Of a stretch of 64,000 nucleotides of DNA, positions 56,753-64,000 are shown one piece after another. The stretch is from NCBI RefSeq assembly GCF_001571305.1, contig NZ_BCTN01000002.1, positions 248,001 to 312,000 of the forward strand. Reading direction: 5' to 3'. The notes below the pieces were generated by a model that searched no databases, was not told the origin of the DNA, and saw nothing but the letters and a program-made list of their open reading frames with translations. Both the position numbers and the translations under genes were made by a program. How positions within the stretch are numbered: the first letter of the stretch is position 1; the number at the start of each line of letters is the position of its first letter. Source of the stretch: Erwinia persicina NBRC 102418. GTDB lineage: Bacteria; Pseudomonadota; Gammaproteobacteria; Enterobacterales; Enterobacteriaceae.

Positions 56753-56766
56753 TTGATGTCAGTCAA
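56753..56766. promoter_or_regulatory. FNR box at the fnr promoter
   Basis: TTGAT-GTCA-GTCAA matches the FNR consensus TTGAT-N4-ATCAA in 9 of 10 positions and lies 19 bp before the fnr start. Autorepression by FNR is known in E. coli. Confidence 0.8.
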
Positions 56767-56785
56767 TTATCATCGAGCGTACACT

Positions 56786-57541
56786 ATGATTCCGGAAAAG
56801 CGAATTATCACAAGACGCATACAATCGGGTGGCTGCGCCATTCACTGCCAGGATTGCAGCATCAGTCAGCTTTGTATCCCCTTCACGCTTAACGAGCACG
56901 AGCTGGACCAGCTCGATAACATCATTGAGCGTAAAAAACCGATTCAAAAAGGGCAAACCCTGTTTAAAGCCGGTGACGAATTACGTTCCCTTTATGCGAT
57001 TCGCTCCGGAACCATAAAAAGTTACACCATCACCGAACAGGGTGATGAGCAGATTACCGGCTTCCATCTGGCGGGCGACCTGGTCGGTTTTGACGCCATC
57101 AGCGGCAGTCAACACCCCAGCTTTGCTCAGGCACTGGAAACGGCGATGGTCTGTGAAATTCCCTTTGAAACCCTCGACGATCTCTCAGGCAAAATGCCCA
57201 GTCTGCGTCAGCAGATGATGCGTCTGATGAGCGGTGAGATTAAAGGCGACCAGGAAATGATCCTGTTGCTGTCGAAGAAAAATGCGGAAGAGCGTCTGGC
57301 CGCCTTTATCTACGGCCTGTCACGTCGCTTTGGTCAGCGCGGATTCTCACAGCGAGAGTTTCGTCTGACCATGACCCGTGGTGATATCGGTAATTACCTG
57401 GGGTTAACGGTGGAAACCATTAGTCGCCTGCTGGGCCGCTTCCAGAAAAGTGGGATGCTGGCAGTAAAAGGCAAATATATCACCATCGAAAATCATGAAA
57501 TCCTTTCAGAGCTTGCGGGCCAGAGCCACACTGCCGCCTGA
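56786..57541 (+). CDS. fnr: Fumarate/nitrate reduction regulator FNR
   Basis: The 251-residue CRP-family regulator senses oxygen through a [4Fe-4S] cluster. The cluster cysteines are at 17, 21, 24 and 30 in the N-terminus (C20, C23 and C29 of E. coli correspond to 21, 24 and 30) plus Cys in MVCEIPF. The C-terminal HTH contains [16 protein letters not shown], whose ETISR recognition helix reads TTGAT. The start at 56786 gives E. coli-like length; further in-frame codons upstream lie in promoter DNA. An FNR box overlaps the promoter. The 333-bp interval 56453-56785 otherwise shows no gene. Confidence 0.97.
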   Translation: MIPEKRIITRRIQSGGCAIHCQDCSISQLCIPFTLNEHELDQLDNIIERKKPIQKGQTLFKAGDELRSLYAIRSGTIKSYTITEQGDEQITGFHLAGDLVGFDAISGSQHPSFAQALETAMVCEIPFETLDDLSGKMPSLRQQMMRLMSGEIKGDQEMILLLSKKNAEERLAAFIYGLSRRFGQRGFSQREFRLTMTRGDIGNYLGLTVETISRLLGRFQKSGMLAVKGKYITIENHEILSELAGQSHTAA

Positions 57542-57657
57542 TGGCTGCCGGATCAATATTTCTTATTTTATTGATCCGGCAACAACTTTTTCCTTTCTTC
57601 CTTTAGAGCGATTGGGCTATCTTTAAACTGACACGCTCAGTGTAAGGAGAAACCGTT

Positions 57658-58608
57658 ATGGCTCAGTATCAAAACATTCTGGTAGCAATCGATCCGCAAC
57701 AGGACGACCAGCCCGCTCTTCGCCGCGCTGTCTACCTTAATCAGCGTCTTGGCGGTAAAATTACCTGTTTCCTCCCCATTTACGACTTCTCCTACGAGAT
57801 GACCACGCTGTTATCGCCTGATGAGCGGGTGACCATGCGGAAAGGGGTCATCAGTCAACGTACAGAGTGGATCCGCGAACAGGCACAGGCTTATCTCGCC
57901 GCCGGTGTTCAGATTGATATTAAAGTGATCTGGCACAATCGCCCTTTCGAAGCGATCATCCTGGAAGTGCTGAACAACAAACACGATCTGGTTATCAAGA
58001 TGGCTCACCAGCACGACCGGTTGCAGTCGGTGGTGTTTACCCCGACAGACTGGCACCTGCTGCGCAAATGCCCGTGCCCCGTTTGGATGGTTAAGGATCA
58101 GGTGTGGCCAGAGGGAGGCAAAGCCGTGGTGGCGGTTAACCTGGCCAGTGAAGAACCCCATCACGATCCGTTAAACAGTAAACTGGTGAAAGAGACCCTG
58201 GCGCTGGCCGAGCGGGTCAACCATACGGAAGTCCATCTTGTCGGCGCCTATCCTGTCACCCCAATCAATATTGCAATTGAACTCCCGGACTTTGACCCCA
58301 GCGTCTATAACGACGCCATCCGGGGACAGCATCTGGTCGCGATGAAAGCACTTCGTCAGTCGTTCTCCATCGATGAAAAGTTTACCCACGTTGAAAAAGG
58401 GCTGCCTGAAGAGGTGATTCCTGAACTGGCTGCACATCTTGACGCCGGCGTTGTCGTGCTGGGTACCATCGGCCGTACTGGCCTGTCGGCGGCATTTTTA
58501 GGTAATACGGCCGAACAGGTTATCGATCACCTGCGCTGCGATCTGCTGGCCATTAAGCCTGACGGGTTTGTCTCCCCCGTTGAGCTTGACGATGATGAAG
58601 AGGATTAA
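57658..58608 (+). CDS. uspE: Universal stress protein E
   Basis: The 316-residue tandem-Usp-domain protein matches E. coli UspE in length. Each half has the beginning beta strand ([10 protein letters not shown] and [11 protein letters not shown]) and the second ends with the GxxGxxG-like loop [20 protein letters not shown]. It supports motility, adhesion and stress tolerance. AAGGAG precedes the ATG, and the order fnr-uspE is conserved in enterobacteria. A terminator hairpin follows at 58623. Confidence 0.96.
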   Translation: MAQYQNILVAIDPQQDDQPALRRAVYLNQRLGGKITCFLPIYDFSYEMTTLLSPDERVTMRKGVISQRTEWIREQAQAYLAAGVQIDIKVIWHNRPFEAIILEVLNNKHDLVIKMAHQHDRLQSVVFTPTDWHLLRKCPCPVWMVKDQVWPEGGKAVVAVNLASEEPHHDPLNSKLVKETLALAERVNHTEVHLVGAYPVTPINIAIELPDFDPSVYNDAIRGQHLVAMKALRQSFSIDEKFTHVEKGLPEEVIPELAAHLDAGVVVLGTIGRTGLSAAFLGNTAEQVIDHLRCDLLAIKPDGFVSPVELDDDEED

Positions 58609-58620
58609 CCTGCCGTCCTG

Positions 58621-58656
58621 ATGGGGCAAACCTGCCAGACAGGTTCGCCCCTTTTC
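58621..58656 (+). terminator. Terminator of uspE
   Basis: GGGGC-aa-ACCTG (58623-58634) pairs with CAGGT-tc-GCCCC (58640-58651) around CCAGA; TTTTC follows. Confidence 0.75.
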
Positions 58657-58671
58657 TCCCTTCCCTCCCCC

Positions 58672-60075
58672 TTATGATGCCGTCACCTCTGTCACATCCT
58701 TTTTCAGGAACCACAGGATCACGGCCGTCAGCAGTGACCCCGCCGCGATCGCCAGCAGATAGGCCGCCAGGTTGGCGATCACGTTAGGAATAAACATGAC
58801 AAAAATCCCGCCGTGAGGCGCGCGTGAGGCACAGCCCATTGCCATTGACAACGCCCCGGCCAGGCCTGAACCCGCCACAATAGCCGGGATCACCCGCAGC
58901 GGATCCGATACGGCGTAGGGAATGGCCCCTTCGGTGATAAATGACAGCCCGAGGATCCACGTCACCTTTCCGGTTTCACGTTCGCTGCGGCTGAATTTAT
59001 GCCGGAAAAGCACGGTAGCCAGGGCAATTCCCAGCGGGGGCACCATCCCCGCGGCCATACAGGCGGCGATCGGGCCATAGATGCCGCTGGACATCAGGCC
59101 GATGGCAAACATGCAGACGGTTTTATTTAGCGGGCCGCCCATATCAAAGGCGACCATCATGCCAAACAGCAGGCCGAGGATAGCGGAGTTAGTCTGCCCC
59201 AGAGCATTGAGGAAAGTGGTCAGCCAGCCCAGCAGCAGCTTAATCGGCTCTCCGATCAGCCAGACCATTAACACTCCAGTGATCAGTACGCTGAGCAGCG
59301 GCACAATCAGAATTGGTTTCAGACCGGCCACCGCCTGCGGCAGGCGGATATGGCGGACGATCAGCAGCGTCACATAGCCCGCAATAAATCCGGCCAGAAG
59401 CGCACCGAGAAAGCCCGAACCGGTATGGATGGCCATCATCCCGCCCACCGCCCCGGAGACAATGCCCATTTTACCGCTGATCGACTGGCTGATCCCCAGG
59501 GATAAAATCGGCAGCATCAGCGCAAAGGCCGATCCGCCGCCAATATCAGATAACATTTTTGCGATGGGGCTGAAATGCGCATCACCCGGCGTGGCAGCGG
59601 TAATGCCAAAGGAGAAGCTGAGGGCAATCAGGATCCCCCCCGCAACGACAAACGGGATCATCAGATTGACGCCAGTGATCAGATGCACATAGAACGTGGC
59701 GTACCAGCGCGTGCCATGGGTCACCGGCACTACATCCCCCTCCTGTGTGGGCGCGGCCTGCCGGTGTGGAATCAGTTCGCCGGTGGTGATCGCGTTCAGC
59801 AGGCCTTCGGCGTCTCTGGCCGCACGGGCAACCGGGACCTCAACAATGTTTTTATCCTGAAAACGCGCCATATCCACTTTTTTATCGGCGGCGATCAGAA
59901 CAATATCTGCGGCAGCAATATCATCCGGGCTGAGAATATATTTGCTTTCAATGGCACCCTGCGTTTCAACTCGCAGGGACAGACCCAGTTTTCTGGCGGC
60001 TTTTTTTAAATTACTTTCGGCCAGATAAGTATGGGCCACCCCGGTAGGACAGGCGGTGATGGCGATAATATTCAT
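58672..60075 (-). CDS. PTS fructose-type transporter, IIB-IIC fusion
   Basis: The 467-residue protein has an N-terminal EIIB domain with the phospho-Cys in ITACPTGVAHTY (Cys9), a linker near 100-125 and an EIIC membrane domain from about 130 (YVHLITGVNLMIPFVVAGGI, ITEGAIPYAVSDP, GGIFVMFIPNVIANLAAYLL). The second motif is the fructose-family EIIC signature. It resembles FrvB/FryBC-type or FruA-like transporters, lacks the duplicated B' domain of E. coli FruA and has no EIIA gene next to it. An 18-bp palindrome lies upstream. Substrate not determined. Confidence 0.92.
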   Translation of the reverse strand: MNIIAITACPTGVAHTYLAESNLKKAARKLGLSLRVETQGAIESKYILSPDDIAAADIVLIAADKKVDMARFQDKNIVEVPVARAARDAEGLLNAITTGELIPHRQAAPTQEGDVVPVTHGTRWYATFYVHLITGVNLMIPFVVAGGILIALSFSFGITAATPGDAHFSPIAKMLSDIGGGSAFALMLPILSLGISQSISGKMGIVSGAVGGMMAIHTGSGFLGALLAGFIAGYVTLLIVRHIRLPQAVAGLKPILIVPLLSVLITGVLMVWLIGEPIKLLLGWLTTFLNALGQTNSAILGLLFGMMVAFDMGGPLNKTVCMFAIGLMSSGIYGPIAACMAAGMVPPLGIALATVLFRHKFSRSERETGKVTWILGLSFITEGAIPYAVSDPLRVIPAIVAGSGLAGALSMAMGCASRAPHGGIFVMFIPNVIANLAAYLLAIAAGSLLTAVILWFLKKDVTEVTAS

Positions 60076-60164
60076 GGGTATTCTCCGGTAACAAGTAAAT
60101 AACTCACGGTTCCGGCCGGAGTCTTATCTAACCAGAGGGTGAAAGGGAAAACACTACCAAACCC

Positions 60165-60182
60165 TGTCCCGGGATCGGGACA
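60165..60182. promoter_or_regulatory. Palindromic operator upstream of the PTS gene
   Basis: TGTCCCG-GGAT-CGGGACA is a perfect 7+7 inverted repeat 90 bp before the PTS start, flanked by the direct repeat ACCCTGT. No regulator gene is adjacent. Confidence 0.5.
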
Positions 60183-60298
60183 AACCCTGTACTACGAGGC
60201 AGCAATATTTGCTGTCTTGAATCTTCACTCAATGCTGAAAAGCGTGGCAGAAAATAAGCGCTGACCTGGGCGTGACGAATAATGATCGTTAACATTCC

Positions 60299-60820
60299 TT
60301 GGGAAAATCGCTACACTCTCGCCACCTTTTGATTCTGCTCTGGGTTGACTGTTTGGTCTCATTGTATCGCCTGTCGCAGCGCCGGATACCTGCACTGATC
60401 GCTATGTTAGCGGTCCTGTTGCTGTTTATTGCTCCGGATATCTCTCAAACGCTGGAGCATCAGCGGATGTCTGCGTCGGTGGCCTCAGTGAACCCTGCGC
60501 TGATGACCATGCATGATATGCCCATGGGCACCCTGTCCCATGACGGTATGCCCCTCCTGCACGCTCACCCGTCCTCCGCTGAACAGGGAGTGCCTTTGGT
60601 AATGCCCGGTGGCGGGGGAATGATGGATGATTTCGCCTGCGGCTACTGCCAGCTACTGGTGCATTTACCCTTACTGCTGTACCTGTTTATTCCGTTAATC
60701 TGGCTGCTGTTTCGCCTGGCCTCACCGGCACCCGCAGCGCGATACAGTTCCTGGTTTGCGTCCGCTTTTTTCCCCGGCCTGTCACAGCCACGTGCCCCAC
60801 CCGGCTGCTGTTCGTCGTGA
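60299..60820 (+). CDS. DUF2946-family membrane protein, Met/His-rich
   Basis: The frame encodes up to 173 residues; the true start is uncertain because the first codons (TTG at 60299) lack a ribosome site and the family usually begins near LSQRRIPALIAMLAVLLLF. One N-terminal membrane helix is followed by a Met/His-rich periplasmic stretch (MTMHDMPMGTLSHDGM) and the DUF2946 hallmark FACGYCQLLVHLPLLLYLF. The Met/His pattern and the CxxC suggest copper or other metal binding, as inferred for the family. Confidence 0.7.
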   Translation: MGKSLHSRHLLILLWVDCLVSLYRLSQRRIPALIAMLAVLLLFIAPDISQTLEHQRMSASVASVNPALMTMHDMPMGTLSHDGMPLLHAHPSSAEQGVPLVMPGGGGMMDDFACGYCQLLVHLPLLLYLFIPLIWLLFRLASPAPAARYSSWFASAFFPGLSQPRAPPGCCSS

Positions 60821-61018
60821 TAACGGCGTGCAGAACGTCATCCGCAGTGCCCGTTACGGTTGCGCACAGGGGGATCATTTCCTCTCTGTCAGGCAGTCCA
60901 CGGGCTGCGCTACAATACCCACCTGCAAACCGCCGAAACCCGGATTAATCCATCAGGCGGGTGGGGATGGGCAAAAAGCGAAGATTACATTTCAGGAAAT
61001 CGTACAGGAGTACACACC

Positions 61019-61288
61019 ATGTCATTATTCCCTCCCGGCAAGAAACGCCGGAATTTCTTTATCGCCCAGGCCTGTCTGTGGGTCTGCGTGGCGATTGTGA
61101 TGACCAAAGCGATCATTGGTGGAGCCATTGAAGAGTACAACATGCCCTTCTCGACGTGGCCGGTTGAACTGTATGTCTCTGAGTTCTTCATGATCATGAT
61201 CTACAGTTCCGTTTTCACCCTGCTGCTCTCTATCCCACTGTGGTACTGGTTTATCGGCGAGCAGGAGCCTGAAAACAAGAAAGGCTGA
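61019..61288 (+). CDS. ynaJ: DUF2534 inner-membrane protein YnaJ
   Basis: The 89-residue protein has two membrane helices (about 14-35 and 52-76) with the DUF2534 signature IIGGAIEEYNMPFSTWPVEL. E. coli YnaJ is the closest known relative and also lies next to uspE and fnr. AGGAG is 8 nt before the ATG. Function is unknown. A stem overlapping its stop codon (61281-61309) and a second terminator follow. Confidence 0.88.
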   Translation: MSLFPPGKKRRNFFIAQACLWVCVAIVMTKAIIGGAIEEYNMPFSTWPVELYVSEFFMIMIYSSVFTLLLSIPLWYWFIGEQEPENKKG

Positions 61289-61347
61289 TCACCGTCGGCG
61301 ATCAGCCTTGTCATGGGCGACCTTTTCTTCCGGTCGCCCTGTTTTTT
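61281..61347 (+). terminator. Tandem hairpins ending ynaJ
   Basis: AAGGCTGATC (61281-61290) pairs perfectly with GATCAGCCTT (61300-61309) across the stop codon. Then GGGCGACC (61315-61322) pairs with GGTCGCCC (61332-61339), followed by TGTTTTTT. The second is an intrinsic terminator and shares its stem with 53239-53263. Confidence 0.8.
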
Positions 61348-61363
61348 CACCCTGTCAGCGCAA

Positions 61364-62752
61364 TTATAACGCCTTCAGAATCGCTTCTACGGTCGCTTTC
61401 GCATCACCGAACAGCATCTGCGTATTCTCTTTAAAGAACAGTGGGTTCTGTACGCCAGCATAGCCGGTATTCATTGAACGCTTAAACACCACCACATTCT
61501 GCGCTTTCCACACTTCCAGCACCGGCATACCGGCGATAGGGCTGCGGGGATCTTCCTGCGCCGCCGGGTTGACGGTGTCATTCGCGCCGATGACCAGCAC
61601 CGTATCGGTATCGCTGAAATCGTCGTTGATCTCATCCATTTCCAGCACGATGTCATACGGTACTTTGGCTTCCGCCAGCAGCACGTTCATATGGCCAGGC
61701 AGACGCCCGGCCACCGGGTGAATACCGAAACGCACCTTAATGCCGCGCTCACGCAGTCTGGCGGTAATTTCAGCCACCGGATACTGCGCCTGCGCCACCG
61801 CCATACCATAGCCCGGCGTGATAATCACCGAGGTGGAATTTTTCAGCAGTTCTGCGGTGCCTGCGGCGTCGATTTCACGATAATCCCCCATCTCCTCGCT
61901 TTCACCGGTCGAACTGCTGTCAGTGCCAAAACCTCCGGCAATGACGCTGAAGAACGAACGGTTCATCGCCTTACACATAATGTAGGAGAGAATGGCACCG
62001 CTGGAGCCGACCAGTGCCCCGGTGACAATCAGCAGATCATTGCTGAGCATAAAGCCCGCGGCCGCGGCTGCCCAACCGGAGTAAGAGTTCAGCATAGACA
62101 CCACTACCGGCATATCCGCACCGCCTATGGATGCCACCAGATGCCAGCCAAAGGCCAGCGCGATCAGCGTCATCACGATCAGGGCAAACGTCTGCGTCCC
62201 CACGCTGTCGGTACGCACAAAGATGATCAGCAACGCGAATGAGACCACCAGAGCCAGCAGGTTCAGCCTGTGGCGATGCGGCAGCGCCAGCGGTTTTGAT
62301 GAAATTTTGCCGCACAGCTTGCCAAACGCCACGATAGAACCGGTAAAGGTCACCGCCCCGATAAAGATGCCAATAAAGATTTCAGTCAGGTGAATATTTT
62401 CCATCACCGGCAGCAGTCCCGGGCCGTGGTCAAGATAGCTGTTAAAGCCTACCAGCACCGCCGCCAGCCCGACAAAGCTGTGCAGCATCGCGACCAGCTC
62501 GGGCATTTCGGTCATTTCTACTTTTTTCGCCAGACGAATACCGATAGCACCGCCAATCACCATAGCCAGCAGGATCCAGGCGACGTTGCCGGTCTCCGGG
62601 CCAAAGATGGTGACGACCAGCGCCAGCGCCATTCCACTGATGCCAAAAATATTCCCCTGCTTCGAGGTTTCATGCTTAGACAACCCGGCAAGGCTGCAAA
62701 TAAACAGGATCGCAGCAATGATATAGGCTGCAGTCACTAATCCGCCAGACAT
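61364..62752 (-). CDS. pntB: NAD(P) transhydrogenase subunit beta
   Basis: The 462-residue protein equals E. coli PntB in length. It has an N-terminal membrane domain of about nine helices and a C-terminal NADP(H)-binding domain III with [32 protein letters not shown] and [14 protein letters not shown]. With PntA it couples proton entry to hydride transfer from NADH to NADP+. It follows pntA by 10 bp in the same leftward operon. Confidence 0.97.
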   Translation of the reverse strand: MSGGLVTAAYIIAAILFICSLAGLSKHETSKQGNIFGISGMALALVVTIFGPETGNVAWILLAMVIGGAIGIRLAKKVEMTEMPELVAMLHSFVGLAAVLVGFNSYLDHGPGLLPVMENIHLTEIFIGIFIGAVTFTGSIVAFGKLCGKISSKPLALPHRHRLNLLALVVSFALLIIFVRTDSVGTQTFALIVMTLIALAFGWHLVASIGGADMPVVVSMLNSYSGWAAAAAGFMLSNDLLIVTGALVGSSGAILSYIMCKAMNRSFFSVIAGGFGTDSSSTGESEEMGDYREIDAAGTAELLKNSTSVIITPGYGMAVAQAQYPVAEITARLRERGIKVRFGIHPVAGRLPGHMNVLLAEAKVPYDIVLEMDEINDDFSDTDTVLVIGANDTVNPAAQEDPRSPIAGMPVLEVWKAQNVVVFKRSMNTGYAGVQNPLFFKENTQMLFGDAKATVEAILKAL

Positions 62753-62762
62753 GGACTACCTC

Positions 62763-64000
62763 TCAGTTTTTACGGAACATTTTCAGCATACGCTGGGTGA
62801 CGGTGAAGCCGCCGAAGATATTGATGCTGGCAATCAGCACGGCCACAAAGGACAGGAAGCTGACCCAGCCGCCATGGCCAATCTGCAACACTGCGCCGAC
62901 GACGATAATGCCGGAGATAGCATTAGTCACCGACATCAGCGGCGTATGCAGCGCATGGCTGACATTCCACACCACGTAGTAACCGACGACGCAGGAGAGC
63001 GCAAACACGGTAAAGTGCGACAGGAACTCAGGCGGAGCCACATTAGCCAGCCAGCCAAACAGCACAATGGCCAGCACGATCAGGCCATATTTGCGTAGCG
63101 GCGACACAGGCTTCTCTGCCGGTTTTTCCACCGGCCCAGCCGCTTTGGCCGCCTTTGGCGCAGCAGACACCTGAATCGGCGGCGCAGGCCAGGTGATTTC
63201 GCCATCGCGGATCACCGTCACGCCACGAATCACCACATCATCAAAGTCGATGGTGATCTCGCCGTTTTTTTCTTTACACAGCAGCTTCATCAGGTTGACC
63301 AGGTTGGTGCCATAAAGCTGTGAAGACTGGGTTGGCAGACGGCTTGGCAAATCGGTATAACCAATGATTTTTACGCCGTTGGGGCTGGTGGTAATGGTAT
63401 CCGCGACAGTCAGCTCACAGTTACCGCCGTTTTGTGCCGCCAGATCGACGATCACACTCCCCGGTTTCATGGATGCCACCATCTCGGCCGTAATCAGCGT
63501 CGGCGCAGGTTTCCCCGGGATCAGCGCGGTGGTGACAATAATATCGACCTCCTCCGCCTGGGCGGCAAAGAGTGCCATCTCAGCCTTAATAAAGGCCTCT
63601 GACATCACCTTGGCATAACCGTCGCCGCTGCCTGCCTCTTCCTCAAAGTCCAGCTCAAGGAATTCGGCACCCATACTCTGCACCTGTTCTTTGACTTCTG
63701 GGCGGGTATCAAAGGCTCGCACGATGGCCCCCAGACTGCGTCCGGCACCAATGGCGGCGAGACCGGCCACGCCCGCACCGATCACCATGACTTTCGCCGG
63801 CGGCACTTTACCGGCGGCGGTAATCTGCCCGGTGAAGAAACGGCCAAACTCATGCGCCGCTTCAACGATCGCACGATAACCGGCGATATTCGCCATGGAA
63901 CTCAGCGCATCCAGAGACTGGGCACGGGAGATACGCGGCACGGCATCCATGGACATCACGGTGACGTTACGCGCCGCCAGCTTAGCCAGCAGCTCGGGAT
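62763..64000 (-). CDS. pntA: NAD(P) transhydrogenase subunit alpha, 3' part
   Basis: About 412 C-terminal residues are in the window; the start lies beyond the right edge (E. coli PntA has 510). The visible part has the NAD-binding domain I with [40 protein letters not shown] and [11 protein letters not shown], an Ala/Pro/Lys-rich linker and four C-terminal membrane helices. The frame remains open through 64000. Confidence 0.97.
   Translation of the reverse strand, partial: PELLAKLAARNVTVMSMDAVPRISRAQSLDALSSMANIAGYRAIVEAAHEFGRFFTGQITAAGKVPPAKVMVIGAGVAGLAAIGAGRSLGAIVRAFDTRPEVKEQVQSMGAEFLELDFEEEAGSGDGYAKVMSEAFIKAEMALFAAQAEEVDIIVTTALIPGKPAPTLITAEMVASMKPGSVIVDLAAQNGGNCELTVADTITTSPNGVKIIGYTDLPSRLPTQSSQLYGTNLVNLMKLLCKEKNGEITIDFDDVVIRGVTVIRDGEITWPAPPIQVSAAPKAAKAAGPVEKPAEKPVSPLRKYGLIVLAIVLFGWLANVAPPEFLSHFTVFALSCVVGYYVVWNVSHALHTPLMSVTNAISGIIVVGAVLQIGHGGWVSFLSFVAVLIASINIFGGFTVTQRMLKMFRKN

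Noticed and set aside
1..64000. CRISPR arrays, tRNA or rRNA genes, transposases
   Set aside because: No regularly spaced direct repeats, cloverleaf signatures or transposase motifs were noticed on reading; short or degenerate ones could be missed without a search tool.

Overview
The window is typical chromosomal DNA of a plant- or soil-associated gammaproteobacterium in the Enterobacterales, most likely Erwiniaceae (Erwinia/Pantoea-like). The reasons are the right-hand backbone of smrA, fnr, uspE, ynaJ and pntAB, enterobacterial orthologues such as yneE, yeaL, ybdL and pepT, FabV as an enoyl-ACP reductase, a phenolic acid decarboxylase and a PcaQ-type regulator. The assignment is inferred from gene content, not from a marker gene. 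I saw no rRNA, tRNA, CRISPR array or intact insertion sequence.

Layout. 1-3.0 kb: 5' part of a Fur-controlled TonB receptor, a GNAT acetyltransferase and a flavin monooxygenase. 3.2-7.6 kb: a bestrophin channel, then two Gfo/Idh/MocA sugar or polyol dehydrogenases and a LacI-type regulator that share an 18-bp candidate operator. 7.8-11.6 kb: an MFS carrier, a LysR regulator and phenolic acid decarboxylase, then two proteins of unknown function. 11.7-19.6 kb: fabV, D-serine dehydratase, glutamate dehydrogenase, an orphan transcription unit, yeaL, and an Asp/Glu-racemase-like gene divergent from the urate hydroxylase hpxO.

19.6-32.5 kb is a large organosulfur cluster read leftward: ssuD, sfnG, an FAD/NAD(P) protein, a DmoA/NtaA-like monooxygenase, a MetNIQ-like ABC importer, an MFS carrier and an SfnB-like acyl-CoA dehydrogenase homologue. 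The divergent gene encodes a sigma-54 activator (AAA+ with GAFTGA, then a Fis-type HTH) whose C-terminal half is an SsuA-like sulfonate-binding domain. A sigma-54 promoter and two palindromes lie in the shared intergenic region, so this looks like a cytoplasmic sulfonate sensor built from a periplasmic binding protein.

32.9-40.8 kb: an acyltransferase, then peptide metabolism (MHS carrier, M20 peptidase, LysR, DppA-like binding protein, pepT). 40.8-41.2 kb holds a highly structured intergenic element. 41.6-45.5 kb is an AT-rich island lodged between a VOC protein and its presumed YafY/WYL regulator. It carries a secreted protein of unknown function, a translationally coupled two-gene cassette (DGQHR/ParB-like protein plus a protein with a C-terminal HEPN-like R-x4-H motif) and a frameshifted umuC remnant. 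The cassette is a candidate uncharacterised defence system.

45.5-64 kb: YafY regulator, amino-acid binding protein, ybdL, LysR, chemoreceptor, carboxylesterase, DoxX, an aromatic-acid carrier with its PcaQ-like regulator, smrA, fnr, uspE, a fructose-type PTS IIBC, a DUF2946 protein, ynaJ, pntB and the 3' part of pntA.
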